Assembly: GCA_022606425.2 (NCBI GenBank)
Contig: JAHDVF020000090.1
Span: 124,001-188,000, forward strand
Origin: Lepidostoma basale
Taxonomy: Eukaryota; Arthropoda; Insecta; Trichoptera; Lepidostomatidae
Reading direction: 5' to 3'
DNA length: 64,000 bases
The notes beneath the pieces were generated by a model. The model was not told the origin of the DNA, made no database searches, and was given only the letters and a program-made list of their open reading frames with translations. A program made the translations under genes and the position numbers. Shown here one piece after another: positions 12,557-54,356 of this stretch. How positions within the stretch are numbered: the stretch's first letter is position 1; every line of letters starts with the position of its first letter.

Positions 12557-15500
12557 ACATTCATCTTCCGATTCAAGTTTTAGTTCTCATTTGCCCCTAG
12601 ATTCCGCAGTTCTTAAGTGTAAACCATTGGCATATCACGTGTGATTATAAGCATGTGAATAAATAATGTGATATAATGAAGTTTTATATGAAATTTAGCA
12701 TTGATAAAGTAGTTCATGCCGGTGACTATGTACGGCCATCAAGCAATGTCATGATAGAGGTGCACGATGCACTCACTACTACTATGTAACTCAGTTTATA
12801 CGTAGTTTTATTTAATCATAAATTAAAATATAAATATTATATGATGTGATAAAAAGACCTATGAACTAGCCACTTGAATATGCTGTTGCTATCGCCGCAA
12901 AGATCGAATGCGCAAACCTATTTATGTGTAGGTAATAGAAATATTCACAGCAAATAAGTACATTTTTTTAATATTCTAAATTATTATATCCCAAGTTTAT
13001 TTGTTGTTGTTGTTTTTTTTACTCGCACTTTGAGGCATGGGCTAGGGGGCGAAAGGTGCGATAAAACAATGGAAAGTGTTAAAATTTCTACACTGAGGAA
13101 GGGTGTCTGGGTTTCGAAACATGTTTTTGAAAAGTGCAAAAAACTTTGTGAAAGCACAATGTTTTCAAAACGTTATATAAATGTAAATCCACTACATAAA
13201 GTGATCGCGAATATACAACAAATAATTTCATATCATCTTATGGAAAATCACTCAACATCTGTAATAATGTAATATACATAAAAACACTTTCTAATACTAC
13301 TTTCTATAGACATTAATAGTGATTTTCAGAATAATATTTGTATTATTCCATACAATAACAGTCCTTATAACTAATTGTGATTTTTGTTTTTACGAATAAG
13401 CCTTTAAATAAATAAATATTTTTTTAGTAATTGATTAAACTTACGCATTTATTGTAAATAAAAAACGGTGTATTTTTATTAATATTTAGAATATTATAAA
13501 GCATTACATGCTAATAATGTCGCATCTATTTCAAAATGATAACTCAAGTGACGATTTCACATTAGAAAATTGTACGCGTTATAAATAATTTAAATACTGA
13601 TTAAGCATATTAAGTGAATAGCTTAAAAAATACTGATTGTTTCAGACTGAATTTGATAAAATTCCATTTCATTTGGCGCATGAAAAAAAATATAAAACGC
13701 CACAAACAAAATACGTTAAGAAACAGAAACAGTAAGATGATGTCAAAAATTGCGGAGTTTTCGTGTAATTTTTAAACATTCCTTTTTATAAATAGTTCTG
13801 AAACAAAATCTGATACCGATGCAAAAATAATCCAAATGTATACGAAGGCCAGTACATGGTGTTGACTAACAATGGACAAAGTTGCATTGAAGATTGTGGT
13901 TTTCAGTTTTCGATAATCGGGATTGTGGTCATCCACTCAGAACCGTGTTTCAGCTGATTACCTTTCTAAGCGTTTCTGCAACACTTTCGAGGCCACTCAT
14001 TCAAAAACACTCTGTGACCTTTATCTTAATGGCGAGGAATTAGATAATATCATTATGTACTCTTGGTAATAAAAAAATATTTTTTTATATGTCTTGTGAA
14101 ATGTTAGGACTTCTTCCGCGGCATGACGGCGTAATCTCTTTTCATTTTAACCCATGTCTTCCAGGACATTGGTTCTTCCAGGGTACCTAAAATCTCAGGC
14201 CCTGTATCGGTTTTAAGGAAAAAATATGAACAAACGAAATTATTCTTGAATTAATTTACATTTTAAAGCAAATTATTTTCTCCTGGGGTTTCATTACATA
14301 CGAGTTTAAATATGTAGTTTCAAATAAATCTAAATCATGGTAGTTTCTTTGTTTTCAACAAAAACGAAGGACAAATAAGTTTTCGAACATCTTTTTAAAT
14401 TATATCAAATAATAGCACAATATTACGGTAACCCTTTTCACGAATGCATTCTGCTCTCCTGGTATATAAAAAAACTAAAAAATTAACTAACCAGCACGCA
14501 TTTTCCCTGAAGATGTAAGCATAAAATATGTATATTTTTAATATGTACGTATATAAGCAGACTTTGAAATAAATTAAACAGGTTGAATAATAATTGTTTA
14601 ATACACTAAGTTAAAATCTTTGATTCTTTCCCTCATTTTGGAAAATAAGATGGCAACCATTCAATACACAATATAACTTTTAATGGCGTAACTTTGTAGC
14701 CTAAAGAATAACTTCTCTCAATAAGGTTGCATATTGAAGAAAGACTATTTTCATTCCCTAAGCATGTTAAACATATTTAACATATTTTGCTGTTTTGTGA
14801 GATTGGGACATAGAAGTGGATTGAAATTAAACTGGATTAAATGTGGCCTAGATACCCTTTTGCCTTTTGCTTTTTTTCTGGAATGGTGCATTTTCCAGAT
14901 AATGTAAGTCCCGCATGAATGTGGGCGGGCCTAGGAATTGTTTAAGCGAAGCTGACGAAGCGGCACCGCTGGGTCCTATAACAACTTCGCGTAAGCGGCG
15001 GGTAACTTTCTATGTCTTTATTTAACTGCAAGTTTGTTCATTTGTATGTGGATAAACAATCATGTATGTTACTCTACAATAAATAAATATTTAGGTACCC
15101 GTGTAAATTTTTCAATCGGGCAATAAATGCGTTTTTGAAATTTAGTATAAACAGACGACAATCGTTCTATTAGGAATTTTTTAATTTTCGTGTGGAGTGA
15201 CTTTTAAGGGCTTATGTCGAACGAATCTATTCATTTTTTCACACAATTATTAGGTATATTATTAATATTCGTTAATTTAAACTGTTCAATTATGTAAGTC
15301 AATTATGTTATTTTTAAATTTACTAATTGTTCATATATAAATATGTAACTTTAATGTTTTATTGCTTGTATGACACGTAACACTCGATTTTGAATGTGTC
15401 AAATAAATCAATTAAAAAAAAATGACGAACGAAAAAATGTGTTGATTTTAAAGTAACGATTTACGAGTAGTTTGGAATCTATTAAATCAGTTTAAGAACT

Positions 15501-15869
15501 TCGAACGAAAATCAGAATAACATAATTATAGACTCAACTGTATTATTTCATTTGTGATGTAAAAACTTCATAATAAGATTTTTTAATAATTGTTCTGGTA
15601 ATTATGTAGGATGTGGTCGGTTTGTTATTTGTTTCAATTTATAAAGCGTTGACCTATTCACTAATGAAAAGTAAGATAAACATTCTAAGCACATCAATAT
15701 TTTTGTTCCCAAGTGACATCTCCTATTGTTATAATATTTGAAAACAAGATATCTCAAATCTGTCGGTACCATCGGTAATCATAACAGATAAAATATTATT
15801 TTATTTACTTGTTTACCTTAAAATAAACTGAGTAATGTTGAAGTGTTGGAAGTTCGAACATTTCTTGTA

Positions 15870-16285
15870 ACTTGTGTATTTATACATTTATGAGGAAAAC
15901 GTTGTATGATAGAATACCGAACGATGAAATAAGAAAGACATGTAAGACAGATGACTGCATCATGAATAAAATTAAAAAAGGATCCCTGAGATGGTTCGGA
16001 CATATGGAACGAATGGATGAGATTAGAATGGTTAAAAAGTTGTACACAAGCAGCGTGAGTGGGTAAAGAAGCCGAGGACGACCGAGGAAAACATGGCATG
16101 ACCAAATTAACCAATTACTAAAAGGCGGCCACATTCGAAGTCGGAATAATCGACGTGCGTGCATGGTGCGATGTATGAATGTGGAGGAAGCCCGAGAGGT
16201 GTGCCAGGACAGGCCAGTGTGGCGATCCATCCTCTCTGCCTACCCCTCCGGGGAAATGGCGTGATGGTTAGTTAGTTAGTTAGTA
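15870..16285 (+). mobile_element. LINE ORF2 tail and 3' end (RWFGHMERMDE family)
   Basis: Reads TLYDRIPNDEIRKTCKTDD, INKIKKGSLRWFGHMERMDE in degenerate form, KLYTSSVSG, a stop, then [39 protein letters not shown] and SILSAYPSG. The 3' UTR ends in GTTAGTTAGTTAGTTAG. The same family recurs at 34020-34540, 44096-44600, 46340-46600, 56740-57180 and 59240-59630. Confidence 0.85.
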
Positions 16286-17337
16286 TATGTTAAGAAATAT
16301 TTCAACGATTGATTGAATAGATACCTACCACAATAGTAAAAATTTTAAAATAATAATTAATATAACTTTTTACCCATTGTGATATTATGATGAGCAAATG
16401 TTTCTTGGGAATCTTTAGGACATTACGAAGATCGTTGCAATCTCCATCTTCAGGGTAGTTATAATGTCCTGTCGCCGGCAATGTGAGAGCGAAGGAAACA
16501 ACAGCGCTTTGTTCAATGTTTGGCGATTTTTGAATATTCAGCGATTTTTAAGGCAAAGAGGGGTTTAAAAAACAATTATTTTCATATTACATTTTCACAA
16601 AACGGGGGCATTTCTGACGTCATCAGTTAACTACAGTGTTAACTACAACGTTGTTATGTTTTATTTATTTATTTATTTTGTTATTGACATTAATTCTAAT
16701 ACATTGTTTGTCGATATACATGATTGACATAATATTGAGAAAATTTGAATACAGTAACAGTAAAAATTAAGCCTAAGACAAGTTAAGACGATATTAAAGG
16801 TAAGAATAGGTACTCGTATTTAGAGCATTAATGAAGCAAGGATTAATAAATAAATATACTTAATATCAATATGAACACGACTAACAATTAGCTAGTGACA
16901 TATTTTATTTTATTGTGTTAGGGTTTACTAGATACAAGAAGTGACAACAAATAGTATTAATTTGAACTGGTTTGCAGAATTTATGAGTTTGGTGGAGGTC
17001 TATACTGTTCTAGATGTTTTTTTCAGGCAACCTGGTACAAAATGCAGTATATATATATGATAAACTATCGTTTTAGCTGAATTTTTCGTGACTAATATTC
17101 TACTTTAAAATTAACACATTAAACTAATGTATGTAGGTACTTAATTTAAACCATCGATATTCGAATACGGTTCACATTCGATTTTATCGCACAAATCAAA
17201 TATCCAAAAAGCATACAATACAAGTATGGCGAGGGTTTAATCTGTGTCTATTTGTAATTGCAATTAAACTTCTGAAAAAGCTTCATTATTTTCCGAGCCG
17301 AGTTTTCCCGATGTATTTATTCGTGTGTCTTCGGTAG

Positions 17338-17521
17338 GGAGTGCCGCGAGTGCGCAGGCGCGCTCGACCGCTGTCGCGGTTGTGGTGGCAGCGTTGTCTG
17401 TCAGTCCAACGGCCACTTCCGGCCGATTAACAGCGAGACGGGAGAGCTATCGTCGCATATAAAGGGACTGGATCGGATTCCGAGGAATAGTTCTTTCGAG
17501 AATAACAACACAAGCACTATT
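17338..17521 (+). CDS. Men: Open N-terminal extension of Men exon 1 (candidate coding)
   Basis: Upstream of the 17522 ATG the same frame is open back to a TGA at 17273. It contains no Met and reads GGSVVCQSNGHFRPINSETG and SSHIKGLDRIPRNSSFEN. A pyrimidine-rich acceptor ends at 17337, in phase with the donor at 1225. The stretch is GC-rich compared with its surroundings. It could equally be 5' UTR: an arthropod-type TCAGTC initiator sits at 17401 and TATAAAG at 17458. Confidence 0.42.
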
Positions 17522-50414
<32,893 letters not shown>

Positions 50415-51240
50415 GCTGCCCCCACTTCTCTATTCCATTCTCCACTATTCTATGCTAAATGTACATTTTAATTTATTAAGCCTCATTAACTTGGGCCCAC
50501 ATCCAGCATGGCCTGTTCCAATAATCTAACCTGTATGTTTTGTTCAATTTGATGTTATCTAAATGTTACAAAAATATTAAATGTATCCATTTTATTAATG
50601 TGAATGAGAATTCAACTGTGATGTATCTAATACCCATTATAAATTGAAAACAAGCTCCATTTAGGAAAAGATTTATATAATTATGTATAACATGCAAATG
50701 TTCTAAATTATAAGCAATAGCTTCCAAAAATAATTTTTAGGGTACGTCAACCATTCCTTAGAATATGTTTTTACACACAATTAGACGTATTTTTGTATTA
50801 TACATCTTGTGTTGGCGTTCTTAGCGAGCAAGAAGTCCGCGCTGAAACCTCAAATTTTGCCTGTTATGTAAAGTATACTGCCCAAATCTACAATGATTGT
50901 AATAATTATAAATGTGTAAAATGATATATTTCTTTTATTTTCTCACAAACACTTGTTGCAACATGACGCGCCTGATGGACACCGTCATCCTCAATATATA
51001 AACATTTCAAAATTGTGTTTAGTATTTAATATTGACAAAAACATCAGGTCTCTGGAAGCTGCGTTGTTTTACAAGATTAACATGTTTCACCACACCAAAG
51101 TGTAACATCACTCCCGCATCACCCATATCAGAGGCATATTAAAATGTGCGAAATCAAAAGTGTATGTTACAGCTATATTATCATCATTAGATAACGAGAA
51201 GTTTGATCAAGTAACAAATGAATAAAAAAATGTTTTTTGA
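50415..51240 (+). promoter_or_regulatory. Men: Men 3' UTR and poly(A) signal
   Basis: Follows the TAG stop. No other gene is visible. The first canonical AATAAA is at 51221-51226; earlier AT-rich variants could also be used, so the cleavage site is uncertain. Confidence 0.55.
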
Positions 51241-51384
51241 ACAAAGAATTATTTTTAGAATCATACATTCCGTCAAATGAAAAACTTACTGGCGCAATGT
51301 AAAATATAGGTTGCTAATATTAACATATTTAGATATACTAACTATTTATAGATAAAAATCTCAATTTTGTTATATCCATCGAGA

Positions 51385-51592
51385 CGACCTTGGTGGCAGA
51401 GTGGCAAGAGCTATGATTGCCACACCGAAGAGCCTGGGTTCGATTCCTAGCGATGGCAGTGTAATTCTCACCGTCTTAGGTCCGGTGTAAAATTCATATG
51501 ACAATAAAACGGTGATAGATTAGCCACCTGTCACGTCATGAGATTCAAAATAAAAGCTAAAAAAACAAATTGTATACAGTAATTGAGTCTAA
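51385..51592 (+). repeat. tRNA-headed SINE, copy 6
   Basis: The clearest head in the window: A-box GGTGGCAGAGTGGCAAGAGC and B-box GGGTTCGATTCC, then the family body and a TTGTATACAGTAATTGAGTC end. Confidence 0.85.
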
Positions 51593-52494
51593 AACTTTTA
51601 AAGATGGTTTTCTCCAGAATAGTCCATCTTTATGGAAACCATAGCTTCATTTTTAGAAGTAAAGAATACTGTATCAAGAATTAATCAAAGAAGTAGTGAA
51701 TGATACAGCTGAAAGAGCATAAAGTCGATGGAAGACTTTTAAGCTATGATTACAGTAGAACAATAATAATATTTATTTATTGATTGATCATTTACCAAGT
51801 ACATGGTTTTAATACCTCCCAACTGGGGTAACCCTTTCTAGGGAGGCTAAACTTATCAACTTGTTGCAAAGCGATCATTTTTTTTTTCGGTACAAGTAAC
51901 ATTATCCTGAAGAAGTGATATTTCACAAACAATGTTTAGAATTAGAATGCCATCTCAATCAAAGTGCTGCTTCTCTTCTCTTTTACCCTCAAAAACAACC
52001 TCCTTTCAAAAATAAAGACTGATCGTATGACACATTTAAAATGGCAAAGCTAACAACTGATCTTCCGTTAATGCATCGCTGGGAGAGAAAGAACTAGGAC
52101 TTTAAATCATGAAATCCTCCATCACCCTCTTTCAGTACCGTACCCTGGGCCACATCTAGCCCTTGCGTATAACTACAAAATCATATTTCCAATAGATGTA
52201 AGAGAATTAGCCATTAGAGCTGAACCTCCGTATGCCAGAAGATCAAAGTTAAGTCCAAATAAATATTAAATTAAGAAGGTTTATGCATCATACTCGTATT
52301 TACTATTATATTATTTAAGTATAAGGATACCCTAACGTGTAAGCAGCTAGACCACAGGGGGCAACATATTTAATACTAGTCAAGCCTCAAATCAATTTTA
52401 TTTAAGCGTTAACTAGTAATACCCTGCCCCCAAGTGATTTCAAATGAGTAAAGAGGGTATATAAAAAGAAATTTTTTTGTTTTTTTAACTTTAT
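51593..52494. other. Intergenic stretch between Men and the snoRNA host gene
   Basis: No exon recognised. A fragment of the 29320-29650 repeat lies at about 52140-52260 (AGAATTAGCCATTAGAGCTG). The rest is unannotated. Confidence 0.5.
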
Positions 52495-52696
52495 TTTATT
52501 TAAAAATAGATATAATTTATTTGTAATGTGATGGAAAATTAAACATAATACTGGCGGAGGCTGGACCATTCTTCCAGGAGGCGGCCCGGACAGTTCTGAT
52601 AAAGAAAATAAAATTGTAAAATACATATAGAAAATCATTGGATTTTTACAACAAAAAGATTTTTGAACCATTGTGCAGATTACATATTTTTATTAA

Positions 52697-52815
52697 ATTT
52701 GTCCCATTCTGGATTGAGAGAACAATCACTGAGAGTATTGGTATCTCACCTAGAAAGGCTTTAATCTCCTTCCTTAGACCCCCAAACTGATAACAGACAG
52801 AGTGGTACATTACAA
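52697..52815 (-). ncRNA. Box H/ACA snoRNA, paralogue 1 (host intron 7)
   Basis: On the - strand: 5' hairpin (ACC...CTGTTATCAG...GGGGGT), H box AGATTA, 3' hairpin (GAGATACCAATACTCTCAGTG then ATTGTTCTCTC) and an ACA box three bases from the end (ACAAAT). Total about 120 nt. The paralogue at 53233 keeps the boxes while its stem bases change together. The rRNA target was not determined. Confidence 0.72.
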
Positions 52816-52974
52816 GCCTTCAGAAGTAACAGGCAAATATAAATATGTACTTCATAATTACCGTCAGATTGTTTCCTATCGTTCCTTCCACATCACTCCA
52901 GATGTCCATAACCTGGAGGAAACATGAATAATTAAAATCCAAACAAAACAACTGTAACATTCAATAAAACATAA

Positions 52975-53052
52975 TAATTTCAGACATCCACGGAAGTTAA
53001 AATTTCATTATATATAATTCATTTGCACAAAAAATGGGTATCATCACACAAG
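52975..53052 (-). ncRNA. Box C/D snoRNA (host intron 6), guide shared with intron 3
   Basis: C box GTGATGA at 53047-53041, D box CTGA at 52983-52980, about 65 nt between them. The guide upstream of D reads AACTTCCGTGGATGT, the same as in the intron 3 RNA. The rest of the two RNAs differs, as in duplicated isoform pairs. Pairing rules would put the methylated base at a C. Confidence 0.72.
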
Positions 53053-53232
53053 AGTAAATTATAATATTAAAATATATAAATATTTCTGAACAAAAACTTA
53101 CAATTTCGGTCAGATGATTGATACTCTCCTCTTTGGCCAGAAATTGAAAGTTGCCCCACTATCTGAAAGAATGATACTATCCTGTCATTGCAGTCTAAAA
53201 ATTCAAGAATCTCGAATTAGAATGAATTATTA

Positions 53233-53355
53233 ATTTGTTCCGATCTGGATTGAGAGTGTGGCTATAGACAGGAACCACAATCTCACCGAGACAGGCTTTG
53301 CTCTTCTTCCATTAGACCCCCAGACTATACACAAGGTTCAGCGTGGTAAATTTAA
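53233..53355 (-). ncRNA. Box H/ACA snoRNA, paralogue 2 (host intron 5)
   Basis: H box AGAGCA, aligned with AGATTA of paralogue 1, followed by AAGCC in both. The 3' hairpin pairs TGTGG with CCACA inside a GAGA/TCTC stem, and the RNA ends ACAAAT. GGGGGTCTAA and GGTGAGAT are also shared. Compensatory differences in the apical stem support a real RNA. Confidence 0.72.
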
Positions 53356-53534
53356 GTCACAAGAAGATTCAATACAAAAGTTAAAAGCAAACTTACCATT
53401 CGGATAGTCCGGGGATTCTCGAGAAAAGTAACCTAGTTTCAGTTCAGTTCAGAAGTTCAAAGATTCCTAGAAAAATAATATAAAAATTGTATTTCTCAAT
53501 CAGAAAAATATTTATGTACGACATGATTAGATTT

Positions 53535-53608
53535 CAAGTTCAGATTAAAAAGGGTATGTTTATCAACATGGTACTTCAGTATGGTGCATGGGTTATCATC
53601 ATTTAACA
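53535..53608 (-). ncRNA. Box C/D snoRNA, SNORD32-like (18S Gm1328 guide)
   Basis: C box ATGATGA at 53602-53596, D' CTGA at 53579-53576, D CTGA at 53543-53540. The element before D' contains CCATGCACCA, a 10-nt complement of the conserved 18S segment TGGTGCATGG. The fifth base from D' pairs with the second G of TGG, the residue I take to be human Gm1328 (guide SNORD32). Confidence 0.75.
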
Positions 53609-53754
53609 TTCAATTAACTATTTGATCATTTGAAATGTGTTTACTTACAATATGATTTGTTTGAAGAAAGCTGCTGGTAGCGTTGCAATTCTGCAATATA
53701 ATATTAAAATAATTAGTTTTTGAACACCAAAAACCGAGTTACAATTCAGAAGGA

Positions 53755-53845
53755 AGGCTTCAGACATCCACGGAAGTAAAAACAATCACCGTTTTATCTT
53801 TATAAAACTCAGCAAAGTTTTGAGAAAGGATTTCATCATACAAAA
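53755..53845 (-). ncRNA. Box C/D snoRNA (host intron 3)
   Basis: C box ATGATGA at 53839-53833, internal CTGA (D'), GTGATTG (C'-like), D box CTGA at 53763-53760. The D guide TACTTCCGTGGATGT matches the intron 6 snoRNA. Target not identified. Confidence 0.75.
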
Positions 53846-53971
53846 CCACACAATAAAACATTTAAATAATCAATACAACTTACCTAAAGTTTTAAAGGGA
53901 GTGTGCCAGTCCGCAGTTCCATGTTCCTCGATTGGCAGCAGCTAGAAAAATGTAAATTCTCCATTAATTAC

Positions 53972-54080
53972 AATACTTCAGGATTAGAATTGGATCATGG
54001 TGGTGCAGAATATCAGTTAATAATTAATGCATATAATCATGATGTTCATTTGATTACACTTTTAAAAGCATCACTTTTGA
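53972..54080 (-). ncRNA. Possible box C/D snoRNA (host intron 2)
   Basis: A C-like box GTGATGC (last base off consensus) at 54074-54068, D' CTGA at 54016-54013, D CTGA at 53981-53978. The spacing is longer than usual and no terminal stem is clear, so this is the weakest of the set. Confidence 0.4.
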
Positions 54081-54305
54081 ATAACTAAATAAAATTAATT
54101 GCTAAGGAAACAAAATTACCTCATTGCGTGGACTTCCAGCAATTCAACCAACAAATTCTGAAATTATACAAAACAGGTATTAATTTATTATCACTCACAT
54201 ATATGTACATTAAAATAAGATTATAAAAATTACAACTCACCGACTACTGCAAACATTTTGAATGAATGTATAAATAAAATAAACAGAAATGGTATCAGAG
54301 GTGCG

Positions 54306-54311
54306 TTTATT
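54306..54311 (-). promoter_or_regulatory. RpL15: RpL15 poly(A) signal
   Basis: AATAAA on the - strand, 46 bases after the stop codon. The snoRNA host gene's first donor follows within about 65 bases. Confidence 0.8.
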
Positions 54312-54356
54312 AGGAAAATAATAAAATCTCCAATACATATGTTATTCCCCGGAAGT

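Larger units (their letters stand above)
1225..17337 (+). other. Repeat-rich non-coding stretch (upstream DNA or 5' intron of Men)
   Basis: No host exon is recognised in these 16 kb. The content is an AAT microsatellite (1672-1695), LINE tails (2965-3660, 3828-4100, 6950-7385, 8480-10200, 10660-10930, 11630-12560, 15870-16285), one SINE (2140-2385), copies of an unclassified AT-rich repeat (4932-5035, 6105-6175, 8315-8440) and long unannotated AT-rich DNA (notably 4105-4930, 5040-6100, 7390-8310, 10930-11630, 12560-15870, 16290-17337). Positions 14930-15005 are distinctly GC-rich but unidentified. Confidence 0.5.
52495..54290 (-). ncRNA. Non-coding snoRNA host gene (multi-exon)
   Basis: A - strand unit of short exons with good splice signals: exon 1 to 54241; exon 2 54120-54157; exon 3 53884-53941; exon 4 53649-53690; exon 5 53397-53466; exon 6 53102-53162; exon 7 52862-52912; exon 8 from 52595 to about 52495. 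AATAAA is at 52516-52521. Exons are 38-101 nt, and the only early ATG frame stops after nine codons, so no protein is expected. Introns 2 to 7 each carry sequence with box C/D or H/ACA features (intron 2 weak), one per intron; intron 1 (83 nt) is too short. This is the plan of UHG-type snoRNA host genes, in which the spliced exons are by-products. The 5' end is uncertain: the RpL15 AATAAA lies only about 65 nt upstream of the first donor, so readthrough from RpL15 or a start near 54290 are both possible. Confidence 0.8.

Noticed and set aside
13030..13272. 80-codon + strand open frame
   Set aside because: No recognised motif, AT-rich codon use, no splice context; treated as chance.
17458..17464. 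TATAAAG as a Men TATA box
   Set aside because: Its start site would fall within an open, possibly coding stretch and 60 bases from the ATG. Possible, but not preferred without start-site data.
51385..51470. Candidate tRNA gene at SINE copy 6
   Set aside because: Good A and B boxes, but the conserved SINE body follows and six relatives exist in the window.
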